Source: Bacteroidota bacterium (GTDB lineage Bacteria > Bacteroidota > Bacteroidia > Chitinophagales > Chitinophagaceae). From it: a stretch of 35,771 nucleotides of DNA. The stretch spans positions 1 through 35,771 of the forward strand of contig VGMN01000012.1 in the NCBI GenBank assembly GCA_016866355.1. The letters run 5' to 3'. The translations under genes were made by a program, and so were the position numbers. The notes below the pieces were generated by a model. It made no database searches. It was given only the letters and a program-made list of their open reading frames with translations, and was not told where the DNA came from. Below, in pieces: positions 1-8,619 of the stretch (position 1 is its first letter; every line of letters starts with the position of its first letter).

Positions 1-1
1 T

Positions 2-61
2 CCCTCAGTCTCCGCCTTTAAGAATGTACTCACAAGAATTACGATGAAATTGCTTGAATAA
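2..61 (+). CDS. 3' end of an unidentified gene (partial)
   Basis: An open frame enters from the left edge and ends in TAA at 59-61, giving about 19 residues that finish in MKLLE. A hairpin terminator follows 23 bases later, which is the expected place for the end of a + strand gene that converges on the SusD gene. The fragment is too short to assign a family, and chance openness over 57 bases cannot be excluded. Confidence 0.4.
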   Translation, partial: PSVSAFKNVLTRITMKLLE

Positions 62-84
62 CTAAATCCATACGCCCACATAAA

Positions 85-112
85 AAAAGACACCTACTGC
101 GAGGTGTCTTTT
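85..112. terminator. Bidirectional intrinsic terminator
   Basis: An 11-bp perfect stem (AAAAGACACCT at 85-95 with AGGTGTCTTTT at 102-112) encloses a 6-base loop. The + strand transcript ends in TTTT and the - strand transcript in a run of seven T. It lies between the converging partial gene (stop at 61) and the SusD gene (stop at 132), so it can serve both. Confidence 0.85.
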
Positions 113-131
113 ACAAAAATAAGATTGAATA

Positions 132-1418
132 TTAATTAGCAGGGTCACTTGGCGTGTTTGGATTACCATCTCTTTCTTGCTGCGGGTAAGGATAGAAATT
201 GCGCGTGCGCTCGGCTCCAGTTTGCCCGGGACCGGGACGACCAAAACGACGGCTATCCTCTAATTTCATTCCACTCATATATAGCTCCATGCAGCGGTTG
301 CGGTAAATCTCTAGTAGAATAGCTTCCCGTGTATTGGCGCCATTGTACGCAGGCTGAGCAGCCCCCAGAGAGAATGCATCGGTGGTCTTTGTAAGCACCT
401 GATTGAGAGCCGTAACAGCACTGGCCAAGTTGTTTGCACGTGCATGGGCCTCGGCTTGGATCAGGAGCATTTCTCCAGGAAGAAAAATGGGAATAGCCGT
501 TGCATCATCACGAAAGAAACCAGATCCGTTTGTAGCATTACGTACCACATAGAAAGGAATACGGCCATCGTTAGACGCAGGAGCCAGTGCACCAGTCAAA
601 CCAAAATTAGCCACTATACCATACACATTATTGGTGATGAGTGAGGTGCGGTAAACAGGATTGGGATTAAGTGTATTGTAAAAATATACACTTCGAGAAG
701 CGAGATTAACTGCGCTGGCCCGGGCCAAGGCCAGGTCGTTTGCACCGGACATAATGTAGAAGCGGGCGGCCAGAGCGATCAAGGTGTTGCGCACATCAAT
801 CTCACTTCCCACTTGGCTTAAGAAAGCTGCAGGCGGCGGAGTAGTGCCAATTAGGGCAGCAGCATCGTCGAGCAGTTTAGCTGCTGCAGCCAATACTTCG
901 GCACGGGTACTGTAGGTAGCATTTGCTCCAGTCGTAACCGGAACGCGCTCCCAGAATTGTGCCATAGTACCTATTGCCAAAGCCTTGTACAGATGCGCAT
1001 AGGCTTGTACAGCATTGCGATAATTGACATCGGATATAACGCTTACGTTTGCGATGATCTTAGTAGCCTCGCTGTTTACTATGTTAGCCGTGGTCCAAAA
1101 GGAGTTGAGCACCCCGTTATTGGGGGCCAAATTGGTTCCTCCGTTTTGCAACTGGGCCAAATCGGCGTTACCCGCATTGAGAACAGTCAGTTCGCCGGTG
1201 CTTAGCCCAGCGGCAGAAATAGCCTGATAAAGACTGCTTACGCCCACACCATTTACGGCCCACCGTTGCTTGATGCCTACCACAGCTTTGGTCAATCCAT
1301 CCACACTGCTAAACACCTGGCTGTCGGTGGGTGCGTTGGGATTAGTGTAATCTTTTTTACAGGAGACCATTCCCATGGTCAGCACTGTAAGAAACAGAAT
1401 ATATTTTTTCATATGCAT
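132..1418 (-). CDS. SusD/RagB-like nutrient-binding outer-membrane lipoprotein
   Basis: This is the surface lipoprotein partner of the SusC-like receptor just upstream; it would cap the barrel and bind a glycan or peptide ligand. The N-terminus MHMKKYILFLTVLTMGMVSC is a lipoprotein signal with the lipidated Cys at residue 20, followed by KKD. The stretch LLIQAEAHAR near residue 315 is the conserved helix of the SusD C-terminal domain (LLIRAEA in most members), and the end RRFGRPGPG.. FYPYPQQERDGNPN is also typical. At 428 residues it is shorter than the usual 480-600. The ATG lies 4 bases after the susC-like stop, so the two are co-transcribed and probably translationally coupled. An in-frame ATG two codons later is an equally possible start. 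The substrate cannot be deduced, because no glycosidase or protease is in the same operon. Confidence 0.93.
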   Translation of the reverse strand: MHMKKYILFLTVLTMGMVSCKKDYTNPNAPTDSQVFSSVDGLTKAVVGIKQRWAVNGVGVSSLYQAISAAGLSTGELTVLNAGNADLAQLQNGGTNLAPNNGVLNSFWTTANIVNSEATKIIANVSVISDVNYRNAVQAYAHLYKALAIGTMAQFWERVPVTTGANATYSTRAEVLAAAAKLLDDAAALIGTTPPPAAFLSQVGSEIDVRNTLIALAARFYIMSGANDLALARASAVNLASRSVYFYNTLNPNPVYRTSLITNNVYGIVANFGLTGALAPASNDGRIPFYVVRNATNGSGFFRDDATAIPIFLPGEMLLIQAEAHARANNLASAVTALNQVLTKTTDAFSLGAAQPAYNGANTREAILLEIYRNRCMELYMSGMKLEDSRRFGRPGPGQTGAERTRNFYPYPQQERDGNPNTPSDPAN

Positions 1419-1422
1419 TCAA

Positions 1423-4400
1423 TTAAAAGTTGGTGGTGATTGAAAGTTGAAAAACGCGCGGAATGGGGAACGAACCAAAATCGGTACCGCGCACAATACT
1501 TTGTCCGGCAGAGTTTACCTCAGGATCGAATCCCTCGTCGTACTTATCGAAACTGAACAGATTGCGGCCCACCAGAGCGATCTTCATGCTCTGGCAGAAT
1601 TTCAACTTGTTGATGGTATAACCAAGGGCCATCTCGCGCAGTTTTGTGAAGCTACCGTCTTGAACGTGATACTCTTGAATACGAGGGCCAATAAATCCCC
1701 CAATCGCAGCCACTGTGCCGCGAGGTATCTCACCGCGCAGCTCCGACTCAGCCAAAGGACCCACTCCCACGTTGTTACGAGTAATCCTGTCCCAGTTATA
1801 GACTTCAAAACCATACACACCATCGAACTGCAAACGAAGACTCCAATTTTTAACGGTAAATTCATTAACGATGGTCATATTAAAATCAGGATTGGGATCT
1901 CCAAACACCTGACGAAGGGGTGTTCCGGTTGGCTGGCCATTGGCATCGCGCTGAGCCGCACCAGTGGCTGCATTACCACGCTCTACCTGTGGTAAGCTGA
2001 AACCGTTTACATCACGCATCAACCAACTGCCATCAGCGTTGCGGGCAAAAAAGTTGATATAATAAACACCCACGGGATGACCCACAAGTACTCCTTGTGT
2101 GCCGCTGGCGTCAAAAGAAATAAAGGGAGCTTTGTTATATAGTTTAGTGATCTCGTTTCGGTTCCGATTATAAAGCAGACTTGCATCCCAACGGAATCCT
2201 TTGCGCTGAACAGGAGTACCCGTTAGCATTAACTCAATCCCTTTGTTGTTCATGGCACCTACATTATCTAACAAGCTCGAGGCTCCGGAAGAGGGTGCCA
2301 CGCTAAAGGGGAGAACTAAATCAGTGATTTCTTGGTTGTAGACACTAAACTGCAATCCCAAACGTCCTTTTAAAAACGACATCTCGGCTCCGGTCTCAAA
2401 CTCTGTTTTGATCTCAGGGCGAATGTTGGGGTTGCCAACTCGATTTTGAGCTACCACGGCGCCACCGGTGTAAACTTGCGGAACATACGTAGTGAAGCGG
2501 TCGTAAGCGCCGATACCGGTAAGGTTACCGGCCTTACCCCAAGATGCACGGAGCTTTAACGTATTGATGGACTTCGCAACATTCTTAAAGAAAGCCTCGT
2601 CACTTACGTTGTAAGAAAGGGAAGCCTTGGGATAAAAAATGTTACGGGCATCAGCACCAAAGGCAGAAGAACCATCGAAGCGCCCGGCCAGCGTTAAAAA
2701 CAATTTACTCTTGTAGCCCAAAGTTTGCTGCAAGAAATAACCGAAAATACTTTGCTCGGAGCGGTTATCGACAGGCAGTTTAAAGAAATTCTGTGCAGCA
2801 TTGATGGTGGTTACAAAAGGAAGCAGATCGCGTCCTTCCTGCGACTGAAAGTTATTACTAATATATTGCGCGCTATATCCTAAAGTGGTAGTGCTTTGTA
2901 GAACGTTATTGGCAGAAGCCGTCTTATAAGAGGCGATGGCATCGCCGGTCCACTGAAAATAATTTAACTTGGCTGCACTCACGTAACCATCAGGAAAGAA
3001 GGCCGCACTGACTCCTGTATAAGTGACACGGGGCTGAATGGTGGTACCCTCTTGCGCATAGGTATCAAAACCGGCTGTCAGATCAATGCTAAATCCTTTA
3101 AAAGGAGTCAGTGTCAATTTAAAATCGCTCAGCATACGGTTGGTATTCTGACGCATGTTGTATGTTTCAATGACCGAGTTTGGATTCATCCGCACCAACT
3201 CCACATTCTTAAAGTTACCTGCGGCATCACGTGCGGTGATATCCCATACGTTATCGATGATGTTCATTGTGGAGATAGGGGAAAAGAAGTTGTTACCATT
3301 TGGCAGATCTTTGCTGCGAGAGTTAGAGAACATGACCCCACCTGCCAACTTGGCCCATTGGCTAACACGGCTATCTACGCGAGCCTTAAGACCGTAGCGT
3401 TGAAAGTTAGTGTTGCGAATAATTCCTCCGTTATTGGTGTAATTAGCACTTAAATAATAATTAGTACCCTCGTTACCACCATTTAGACTTAGGAAGTTAT
3501 CGGTACCATAGCTGGTGTTAAAGATCTGGTCTTGATAATCGTATCGGGTAACAGGATAGGTAACACGATCTAATCTACCAGCACCCAGTGCTTGTGGTCC
3601 TGTGCCGGGAACGGCAACACCATTAGGGCGCAGATTAGCAATCATGGTCAAACGATCGCCGACAGCGAACAAATCGGGTCCGCTGGCAATACCAAAGCGG
3701 AAAGGATAATCATTGAGTTCAACGCGCTTGCGAAGCGAGTTGCTATTTACACTTGTAGAAAATGTCACTTGAGGCTTACCTGATTTTCCGCGTTTGGTAA
3801 AGATCTGTACTACCCCATTAGAGGCACGGCTACCGTAAATGGCTGCAGCAGCAGGACCATTAATTACCTCAATGCGCTCAATATCGTTAGGATTAAGGTC
3901 TGCAATACGGTTAGTACCTGCCTGTATTCGGCTTCCTTGCGCATCGGCATTCAGATTAATCACATTGGCAGAGCTGTTGTCAATAATAACTCCATCCACA
4001 ATGTAGAGGGGCTCGGAACTTCCGAAAATAGAACCCACTCCACGAAGACGAACAGAAAAACCCCCGGCAGCATCACCCGAGTTCTGGGTTACCTGTGCCC
4101 CCATGACGCGCCCATTCAAAATACCACTCAAATTCTGAGCACCGGTGTTTTGCATTTGACGAGCATTTATGGTCGAAATAGCATTACCCAGTTCTTTCTT
4201 GGAGGTTCTTACAGTAGCCCCAGTTACAACCACCTCGTCCAAACCGAGGATGTCGGCAGCTAAATCGGCATCGGTTACGAGTTCTCCCGAAGCTGGCAAT
4301 GAAATTTTCTTTTCGATTGTTTTGAGACCGACACTGGAAAAAACCAACACGTAGCTGCCAGACCTTACATTGGCTATAAAAGAGTAGACACCCGATTCAT

Positions 4401-4587
4401 TGGAAGTGGAACCAATATCACTAGACTTGATGGTAACGGAAACTCCGGAGAGTGCGTTACCTCCCTGATCGGTCACCCTTCCCTTCAATACTACCTGAGC
4501 GGAGAGAGTTGCTCCAAACAGAAGGAAACAAACAAACAACAGGGTGGACAAGTGATTTCGGGGGTTGAAAAATGAATGCTGCTTCAT
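1423..4587 (-). CDS. SusC/RagA-like TonB-dependent outer-membrane receptor
   Basis: This is a TonB-dependent importer that forms a complex with the SusD-like lipoprotein encoded 4 bases downstream. It has a signal peptide ending ..LFGATLSAQ (about residues 1-31), then a carboxypeptidase regulatory-like domain (about 32-115, beginning VVLKGRVTDQGGNALSGVSV), a TonB-box-like DEVVVTG near 117, and a plug domain (about 125-265). The plug has the family signatures PLYIVDGV, IERIEVINGPAAAAIYG and NGVVQIFTKRGK. The rest is a 22-stranded barrel ending in QLSITTNF with the terminal Phe required for outer-membrane insertion. The length of 1054 is normal. GC content is visibly higher (about 50% in sampled lines) than in the genes at 5.1-8.2 kb, which may reflect high expression or a different origin. 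Family assignment is secure; the ligand is unknown. Confidence 0.95.
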   Translation of the reverse strand: MKQHSFFNPRNHLSTLLFVCFLLFGATLSAQVVLKGRVTDQGGNALSGVSVTIKSSDIGSTSNESGVYSFIANVRSGSYVLVFSSVGLKTIEKKISLPASGELVTDADLAADILGLDEVVVTGATVRTSKKELGNAISTINARQMQNTGAQNLSGILNGRVMGAQVTQNSGDAAGGFSVRLRGVGSIFGSSEPLYIVDGVIIDNSSANVINLNADAQGSRIQAGTNRIADLNPNDIERIEVINGPAAAAIYGSRASNGVVQIFTKRGKSGKPQVTFSTSVNSNSLRKRVELNDYPFRFGIASGPDLFAVGDRLTMIANLRPNGVAVPGTGPQALGAGRLDRVTYPVTRYDYQDQIFNTSYGTDNFLSLNGGNEGTNYYLSANYTNNGGIIRNTNFQRYGLKARVDSRVSQWAKLAGGVMFSNSRSKDLPNGNNFFSPISTMNIIDNVWDITARDAAGNFKNVELVRMNPNSVIETYNMRQNTNRMLSDFKLTLTPFKGFSIDLTAGFDTYAQEGTTIQPRVTYTGVSAAFFPDGYVSAAKLNYFQWTGDAIASYKTASANNVLQSTTTLGYSAQYISNNFQSQEGRDLLPFVTTINAAQNFFKLPVDNRSEQSIFGYFLQQTLGYKSKLFLTLAGRFDGSSAFGADARNIFYPKASLSYNVSDEAFFKNVAKSINTLKLRASWGKAGNLTGIGAYDRFTTYVPQVYTGGAVVAQNRVGNPNIRPEIKTEFETGAEMSFLKGRLGLQFSVYNQEITDLVLPFSVAPSSGASSLLDNVGAMNNKGIELMLTGTPVQRKGFRWDASLLYNRNRNEITKLYNKAPFISFDASGTQGVLVGHPVGVYYINFFARNADGSWLMRDVNGFSLPQVERGNAATGAAQRDANGQPTGTPLRQVFGDPNPDFNMTIVNEFTVKNWSLRLQFDGVYGFEVYNWDRITRNNVGVGPLAESELRGEIPRGTVAAIGGFIGPRIQEYHVQDGSFTKLREMALGYTINKLKFCQSMKIALVGRNLFSFDKYDEGFDPEVNSAGQSIVRGTDFGSFPIPRVFQLSITTNF

Positions 4588-5133
4588 ACTTAAGCAATTT
4601 TAATTTTTTTGGTTGAAAGATTTTCAAAAATAAAATTAATGTTTGTTACAATGGCATGTCTAGCAAGTTATTGAGCAAATGTTAATAAAAATCCCGCATA
4701 AAAACCAAAAATCCAAACTCTCAGGTGTCATGATAATAATCTCATGATGGTCCCGGTGCTAAGTCTCTGCTAAAATGAGAAGTAATTAATTGATTAATAT
4801 TTATTTACGCTTTTTTGTTGGACTTGAACCCACCAATTTGGGATTTTTGTAAGCGCATACAGTAAGCCATTACAAAAGTCACCTAGCCTTTCCAAAGTAA
4901 GTTGTTTTGATAGGTACAGAGATGATTAACTTGCTAGATTAGTAACGGCATGGTAGAGATAATGGAAATAAATCAAAACAAAAATAAGCTCCACAACCGG
5001 CTTAAAAAGAAAGTTCAAATATGTAATTGTAAGTTGGATAGCTTTAAGTTTTTAGGTGAGAGGATTAAACCTGCTTAGGAAAAAAAAGTCTTAGAGGAGA
5101 ACAGCAGTAAATAAAAGATCAAAATCGAATAGC
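4588..5133. other. 546-bp AT-rich intergenic region between divergent genes
   Basis: It separates the SusC/SusD operon (-) from the lipoprotein hydrolase (+). Apart from the candidate promoter at 4625-4651 no gene is evident. At 4818-4840 the - strand reads like a tRNA T-arm (GTGGG, TTCAAGT loop, CCAAC) with one mismatch in the stem, but there is no matching acceptor, anticodon arm or CCA. No terminator, riboswitch or short gene could be supported. Confidence 0.6.
4625..4651 (-). promoter_or_regulatory. Candidate Bacteroidota-type promoter for the SusC/SusD operon
   Basis: Read on the - strand, TATTTTTG (4632-4625) fits the Bacteroidota -7 consensus TAnnTTTG. A TTG (4651-4649) lies 16 bases further upstream, slightly short of the usual spacing to the -33 element. 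This would give a leader of about 30 bases before the susC-like ATG at 4587. The call rests only on consensus match and position. Confidence 0.35.
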
Positions 5134-5979
5134 ATGAAATTATTCACAGCAGTGGTATTATTATTTTTTTTGTCTTGCAAAAAAGATAAGATGGCAAACC
5201 AATCTGACCCGAATACATCGGCTTACAGGATTACGAAACCTATTTCTTACAATAATGTGAATGTGAGTGTTATAATTGACAAGCCCGCGGGAAATGAATT
5301 TGATGTTTTAATTACTTATCACGGCACCGTACAAAGTGATTCAGATATTCTGCCTGCTGCAGAAACTACTCTTAGTCAATTTAAAAATATTTTAAACCGA
5401 CAGAATATGATGATTGTAAGTGTAGCACATCCACAACTTAATATATTGTTTGGCGATAATATTTTGCAAGCTGAGGCAGCATTATTATGGGTTAAGAACA
5501 AAGCAAGCACTGAGTTGGGTATAACGACTAAAAAAATATTTTTAGCAGGACATTCTCAAGGTGGCTATTTGGTTACACGGCTAAATACAATGCATAAAAC
5601 GAATGGGGTAATAGCAAATGCACCGGGTCCATTGAATTTAGTTTATAGGTGCCAATTAGAGGAAAATGGGCAAGCACCTGCAAGTTATCCTTGTTATAAT
5701 TTAAGAAATGTATATGGAACAACAGTTGCCAATTCAAATGCCTACTACCAAAGGTCATTACTTAATTTTACAAATGGCTTCAAATCAGATATATTATTCG
5801 TTCAAGGGTTGGATGATATGGCAATACAGTTATACTCTTGGCCCACTTTTAAACAAGATGTAAATAATTGCTCCAATTGTCAAACTCGCCAATTTGTTGA
5901 AATACCTGGAGGTCATACTGCCATTTTTCAAAGTCAGACAGCAAAGGCTGAGTTCAATAATTTTATTAATAGTAGGTAA
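5134..5979 (+). CDS. Alpha/beta-hydrolase lipoprotein, function unknown
   Basis: This is a serine hydrolase predicted to be lipid-anchored in the periplasm or outer membrane. The lipobox FFLSC places the lipidated Cys at residue 15, followed by KKDK. The nucleophile elbow GHSQGG (139-144) gives Ser141, LFVQGLDD supplies a candidate Asp at 227 or 228, and PGGHTAIF gives His261, so a full catalytic triad is visible. TYHGT (61-65) is the likely oxyanion-hole segment. C-terminal cysteines (CSNC, 246-249) may form a disulfide. The 281-residue length and elbow fit esterases or prolyl-oligopeptidase-like hydrolases, but the substrate is not evident. The gene is AT-rich (about one third GC in a sampled line), unlike the SusC/SusD genes. 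It stands alone and converges on the oxidoreductase at 6239. Confidence 0.85.
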   Translation: MKLFTAVVLLFFLSCKKDKMANQSDPNTSAYRITKPISYNNVNVSVIIDKPAGNEFDVLITYHGTVQSDSDILPAAETTLSQFKNILNRQNMMIVSVAHPQLNILFGDNILQAEAALLWVKNKASTELGITTKKIFLAGHSQGGYLVTRLNTMHKTNGVIANAPGPLNLVYRCQLEENGQAPASYPCYNLRNVYGTTVANSNAYYQRSLLNFTNGFKSDILFVQGLDDMAIQLYSWPTFKQDVNNCSNCQTRQFVEIPGGHTAIFQSQTAKAEFNNFINSR

Positions 5980-6238
5980 TATTGAGCTTTTGCAAAAACT
6001 CGTTGTAGTCCGAATGGGGAAATCATCCGGTACACCAGCGTTAGCTCTATCAGGCGTTGAAAACGAGTTGTGGGGTAGACTAAAATTGATTATTGGCTAT
6101 TAATTTTACTTTTTGAAATTACAAACAGGTATTTCAGCAATTCTATTTTAGTAAGTATCTACAAGGATTACATCATATTGCACCCAAAAAGTAATCCAAC
6201 GCTAACTGCATACCTCAAAATAAATCCCTTTTTTTAGC

Positions 6239-6814
6239 TCACAGCTGGCGATTAATGTCAAATTTGACATCTTTTTTTACATTTTCTAAAAATCTTAATC
6301 TTTCCTTTAGTGAAACAAAAGGTACACTCCAAAATTGACGTGTCCTAGTTCTAAACCATCCAAAAATAAAGGAATATACTCCCATCACTAACCGCAACTT
6401 AACTGAATTGAAATACATTGTTAGCACTGGTAATGCAGGTGCCCCATGTGTTAAATAGGTTCTTACCTTTTTATTTTTTAAAAGCGGTACAGGAATACCA
6501 TATTTTTTTGTAATTGGTTTAAACTTATATGCAAAACCAGGAGTAAAAACTTGGTCAAAGAATGATTCAAGCATTGGTGTACATCTAAACCACCAAACAG
6601 GTGATATAAAGTATATGCGATCAGTTAATTGGATTAATTCCTTGTACTCTCTAATTTTATCAGGATGAAACTCATAGCCTTTGTTTTCTTCGTATAAGTC
6701 TATGAAATAAACAGTCTCAAAATGTTTTTCCAGCGTTTCTCTAATAGTTTTTGCAATACCATTGTAGCAAAAACTTTCTTTATTTGGATGACCAATTATA
6801 ATTAGATTATTCAT
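6239..6814 (-). CDS. NAD(P)H-dependent oxidoreductase, flavodoxin-like (NQO1/KefF/MdaB type)
   Basis: This is a cytoplasmic flavoprotein of the Flavodoxin_2 family, whose members reduce quinones or other electrophiles with NAD(P)H. The start NNLIIIGHPNKESFCYNGIA is the flavin-phosphate-binding strand and loop. The segment ISPVWWFRCTPMLESFFDQV (near residues 69-88), followed by GFAYKF, is the diagnostic motif of this family (usually PvWWfgmPailKgfiDrVf..GfAY). A length of 191 residues is normal. There is no signal peptide. The gene is transcribed away from the NamZ-like gene on the same strand, 188 bases downstream of it, so an operon with that gene is possible but not compelling. It is AT-rich like its neighbours. 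The physiological substrate is unknown. Confidence 0.9.
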   Translation of the reverse strand: MNNLIIIGHPNKESFCYNGIAKTIRETLEKHFETVYFIDLYEENKGYEFHPDKIREYKELIQLTDRIYFISPVWWFRCTPMLESFFDQVFTPGFAYKFKPITKKYGIPVPLLKNKKVRTYLTHGAPALPVLTMYFNSVKLRLVMGVYSFIFGWFRTRTRQFWSVPFVSLKERLRFLENVKKDVKFDINRQL

Positions 6815-6960
6815 ACAAATTTTTTTAGCACCTTGAGTTTAACGCAAGTATTTTAATTATTTAAAAAAGACTGTCTCACTCAAATTGTAAATTAGTCAAT
6901 TATTTTAGCATAGATAAAAGATATTAAACAAAAAAAATTTCCATCTTAAAAGAGAACGTG

Positions 6961-6999
6961 AATAGTTTTTGGCAAAGAAAAATATAAAACTATTTTTTT
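6961..6999. other. AT-rich inverted repeat with T-run, possible weak terminator
   Basis: AATAGTTTT (6961-6969) and AAAACTATT (6986-6994) form a 9-bp inverted repeat around a 16-base spacer, followed on the + strand by a T-run to 6999. It lies directly after the stop of the NamZ-like gene on the - strand. The T-run is on the + side, so it would stop + strand rather than namZ transcription. The low GC content makes the stem weak. Confidence 0.3.
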
Positions 7000-7002
7000 A
7001 TT

Positions 7003-8184
7003 TCAGTCATATAAAAGATACTTGCCTACTTGTTCCTGCCAAAATGCCGAGATAACACATTGTCTCTTGATATTTTGTAAAAATTCGTCGCGACTGCCGT
7101 CAAACAATTTTTCTACATGGGGGATACCCATCAAGCGGTCTAAATGGTTTTTTCCTGTAGGATTAACGGCACTGGGATAGAGATCCCAACCAAATGAGGG
7201 GAATAATTTTTTTAATGAGTATAAAAGAATTAAACCAAATTGAACAGGCTTGAATTTTTCTGGATCAGTTACAAAAAATAACACAGCACGGCAAACGGAG
7301 CCGGTATATTTGTGTGTACTTGATGTAAACTGGGTCATTTTGAATCCAATACCAGGTATGCTAAATGTTTTTAAATAACTTATAAGCTTTTCGGGACCTA
7401 GCCAAGGTGCAGCAACCAAAGAAAAAGCCAGCTGGGTTCCCCTACCCTCATGTAGGTTTGTGGCCTCAAGAAAACAAGTACCTGGATAGAGTAACATACT
7501 TTCAAAACGCTGTAAAGCAGGAGAGGTTGGGATAAAATTCCAGCCAGTAGCAGTATGATACTGACTGCGTTTCCAGTTCTTACAAGAAATAATTTCAAGT
7601 GAGCAGCTAATTTTTTTTATTGCATTGAAATATGTTGCCAACTCGCCCGTTGTACAACTGTGCCGGACAGGTATGCACCACCTCCCAACAAATGAACTAC
7701 ATATATTTTCTTGTAAAAAGGGCCCCTCAGCCATAGACAAATCCCCTGATAGAGGATTGGGTCGATCTAGAATTATGAAAGGTTTACGAACAATTGCACA
7801 ACTTTCCATGCAATGTGTCATAGTCCACAAGTACGTATAAAAACGTGCTCCGGCGTCAGGTATATCAAATAATAATATATCAATTTTTGAAAGATCGCAC
7901 TCAGATGGAAATAATTTAGATCCATACAAACTAATCACTGGCAAAAGCGTCACTGGATCTGTCGTGTCCTGCAGGGGGACCCCATCAGGACCCATCACGT
8001 GTAATCCATGCTCAGGCGAGAATATGCAAACAACATTGAACCCATGATTAACCAGCGCTTTTCGGGTAGTGATACCATCGTGAGTGCACGCTGAATCATT
8101 TGTAACAATACCAATACGATGGTGTTTCCACCAGGGATTTTGAGATAGCAAACAATCAATACCTGCAAGTGATATGATGTTCAT
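7003..8184 (-). CDS. DUF1343 / NamZ-like protein (exo-beta-N-acetylmuramidase family), no signal peptide
   Basis: The family hydrolyses terminal N-acetylmuramic acid from peptidoglycan fragments (NamZ) and is common in Bacteroidota. Landmarks in order are RIGIVTNDSA (residues 23-32), FSPEHGL (55-61), LFDIPDAGARFYTYLWTM (the family norm is fDIQDvGaRfYTYi), ILDRPNPLSGD, SFVGRWCIPVRHSCTTGELA (norm: iPvRHGmTiGElA), and EATNLHEGRGT (norm: E.TNvSeGRGT). The protein has 393 residues and begins directly at the first domain strand (MNIISLAGIDCLL), so it lacks the signal peptide that many members carry. Several conserved positions are substituted: IPDAG for IQDVG, RHSCT for RHGMT, and NLHEGR for NVSEGR. 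This suggests a cytoplasmic muropeptide-recycling role or altered specificity. No other cell-wall recycling genes are adjacent. Confidence 0.85.
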   Translation of the reverse strand: MNIISLAGIDCLLSQNPWWKHHRIGIVTNDSACTHDGITTRKALVNHGFNVVCIFSPEHGLHVMGPDGVPLQDTTDPVTLLPVISLYGSKLFPSECDLSKIDILLFDIPDAGARFYTYLWTMTHCMESCAIVRKPFIILDRPNPLSGDLSMAEGPFLQENICSSFVGRWCIPVRHSCTTGELATYFNAIKKISCSLEIISCKNWKRSQYHTATGWNFIPTSPALQRFESMLLYPGTCFLEATNLHEGRGTQLAFSLVAAPWLGPEKLISYLKTFSIPGIGFKMTQFTSSTHKYTGSVCRAVLFFVTDPEKFKPVQFGLILLYSLKKLFPSFGWDLYPSAVNPTGKNHLDRLMGIPHVEKLFDGSRDEFLQNIKRQCVISAFWQEQVGKYLLYD

Positions 8185-8619
8185 GAAAAAACTTAAACTG
8201 TTAAATCAAAATTTTTACCCAACACCTAGCAACCGGATTGAATTAACATTCTTTTTAAACACAATTATGTACCAGAGAAGCACTCAATTATATGGACAGT
8301 GAGAAAGTAGGAAGAACAATCCGCTGTTACAAAAATAAACATACGCACAAAGATTAAAAATAAAGAACTACTTATGGGTACTTCTCAACTACCAACCTAA
8401 CTGTTTAATATTAGAGAGGATAGCTGGGGGGATCAATTACTTCTCCTTTGATCACCTCCTATGCGTATGACAAGAAGTCGAAAAGTAATGGAACTGATAA
8501 AAAGGGATATTAAATATACTTTATTTCTTTTTTTAAAAGTGTACACAGATAACAATTTTGATTTAGTAATAAATTAATTTCATAATTATTTTTTAATTAA
8601 TTTTAGCTTTATCATTTCT
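8185..8619. other. 435-bp AT-rich divergent intergenic region
   Basis: It separates the NamZ-like gene (-) from the molybdoenzyme operon (+) and should hold promoters for both. No gene, RNA or good terminator could be supported. An 8-bp palindrome GTGTACAC lies near 8540 and the last 60 bases before the ATG at 8620 are nearly all A/T. No convincing TAnnTTTG element at a usable distance was found. Confidence 0.55.

Noticed and set aside
1447-1995. Long open frames antisense to the SusC-like gene
   Set aside because: They match no family and lie opposite a well-supported receptor gene; other antisense frames in the window are the same kind of shadow.
4815-4850. tRNA 3' part on the - strand (GGGTTCAAGTCC)
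   Set aside because: The T-arm has one mismatch, and no acceptor stem, D-arm, anticodon arm or CCA could be fitted around it. Without an integrase or a duplicate it cannot be called an attachment site.
5894-6103. Open frame of 69 codons overlapping the end of the alpha/beta hydrolase gene
   Set aside because: The first third lies inside the hydrolase gene in another frame, and the rest resembles no family. The 8-bp arms near 5996 and 6061 are too far apart to be a terminator.
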